A DNA stretch of 5,788 bases, taken from positions 1 to 5,788 of the forward strand of contig CAYOED010000132.1 in the NCBI GenBank assembly GCA_964402925.1. Direction: 5' to 3'. The notes under the pieces are model-generated. The model ran no database searches, had not been told where the DNA came from, and saw only the letters and a program-made list of their open reading frames with translations. This stretch comes from Suilimivivens sp964402925. GTDB lineage: Bacteria > Bacillota > Clostridia > Lachnospirales > Lachnospiraceae. Position numbers and translations under genes: made by a program. Shown in pieces: positions 5,762 through 5,788 of this stretch. The stretch's first letter is position 1, and each line of letters begins with the position of its first letter.

Positions 5762-5788
5762 ATAAATTCCCCCAACTTTTTTCATAAA

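Noticed and set aside
5735..5788. Open minus-strand frame at the window edge ending in KKRISEAA and a TAA
   Set aside because: It could be the last 17 codons of an upstream gene, but it is too short to judge and overlaps the hairpin, so it is not called.

Overview
The window looks like an accessory stretch of a low- to moderate-GC Firmicute, most likely a Clostridia/Lachnospiraceae-type gut bacterium. The evidence is strong purine-rich Shine-Dalgarno sites, a Gram-positive LysM domain, an internalin-like leucine-rich repeat domain, and small membrane-anchored proteins of a style I associate with that family. The lineage is inferred from this style; there is no marker gene.

All six credible genes lie on the minus strand, so transcription runs from high to low coordinates. 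The first block (about 5660 to 2325) holds a beta-propeller-like protein that appears to lack its N-terminus, a membrane-anchored protein with a BLIP/SmpA-like domain, and a large exported LysM plus leucine-rich-repeat protein. The gaps are about 40 bp and 2 bp, so the block reads as one operon. The 358-bp gap that follows (1967-2324) contains a near-consensus sigma-A promoter and a strong intrinsic terminator about 150 bp apart. They bracket a short segment that can fold into further hairpins: either a small RNA or an attenuated leader of the next operon. The second block (1966 to 112) holds a cytoplasmic protein without a signal peptide, a membrane-anchored protein, and a small protein with a 'YYIDRxSGxIY' segment.

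Both window edges carry inverted repeats. Positions 1-55 form a hairpin with T-runs suited to bidirectional termination, next to a GC-rich segment with repeated GAGCG/CGCTC words. Positions 5717-5761 form a terminator-shaped hairpin pointing along the plus strand, where no plus-strand gene exists; this sits at the apparent 5' break of the propeller gene.

No gene can be given a firm biochemical function. Three of the six products are exported or membrane-anchored, and the propeller gene may have lost its export signal. This suggests a cell-surface or envelope cassette (sensor, surface-interaction or immunity-like accessory genes). No transposase, integrase, CRISPR array, tRNA or rRNA was seen.
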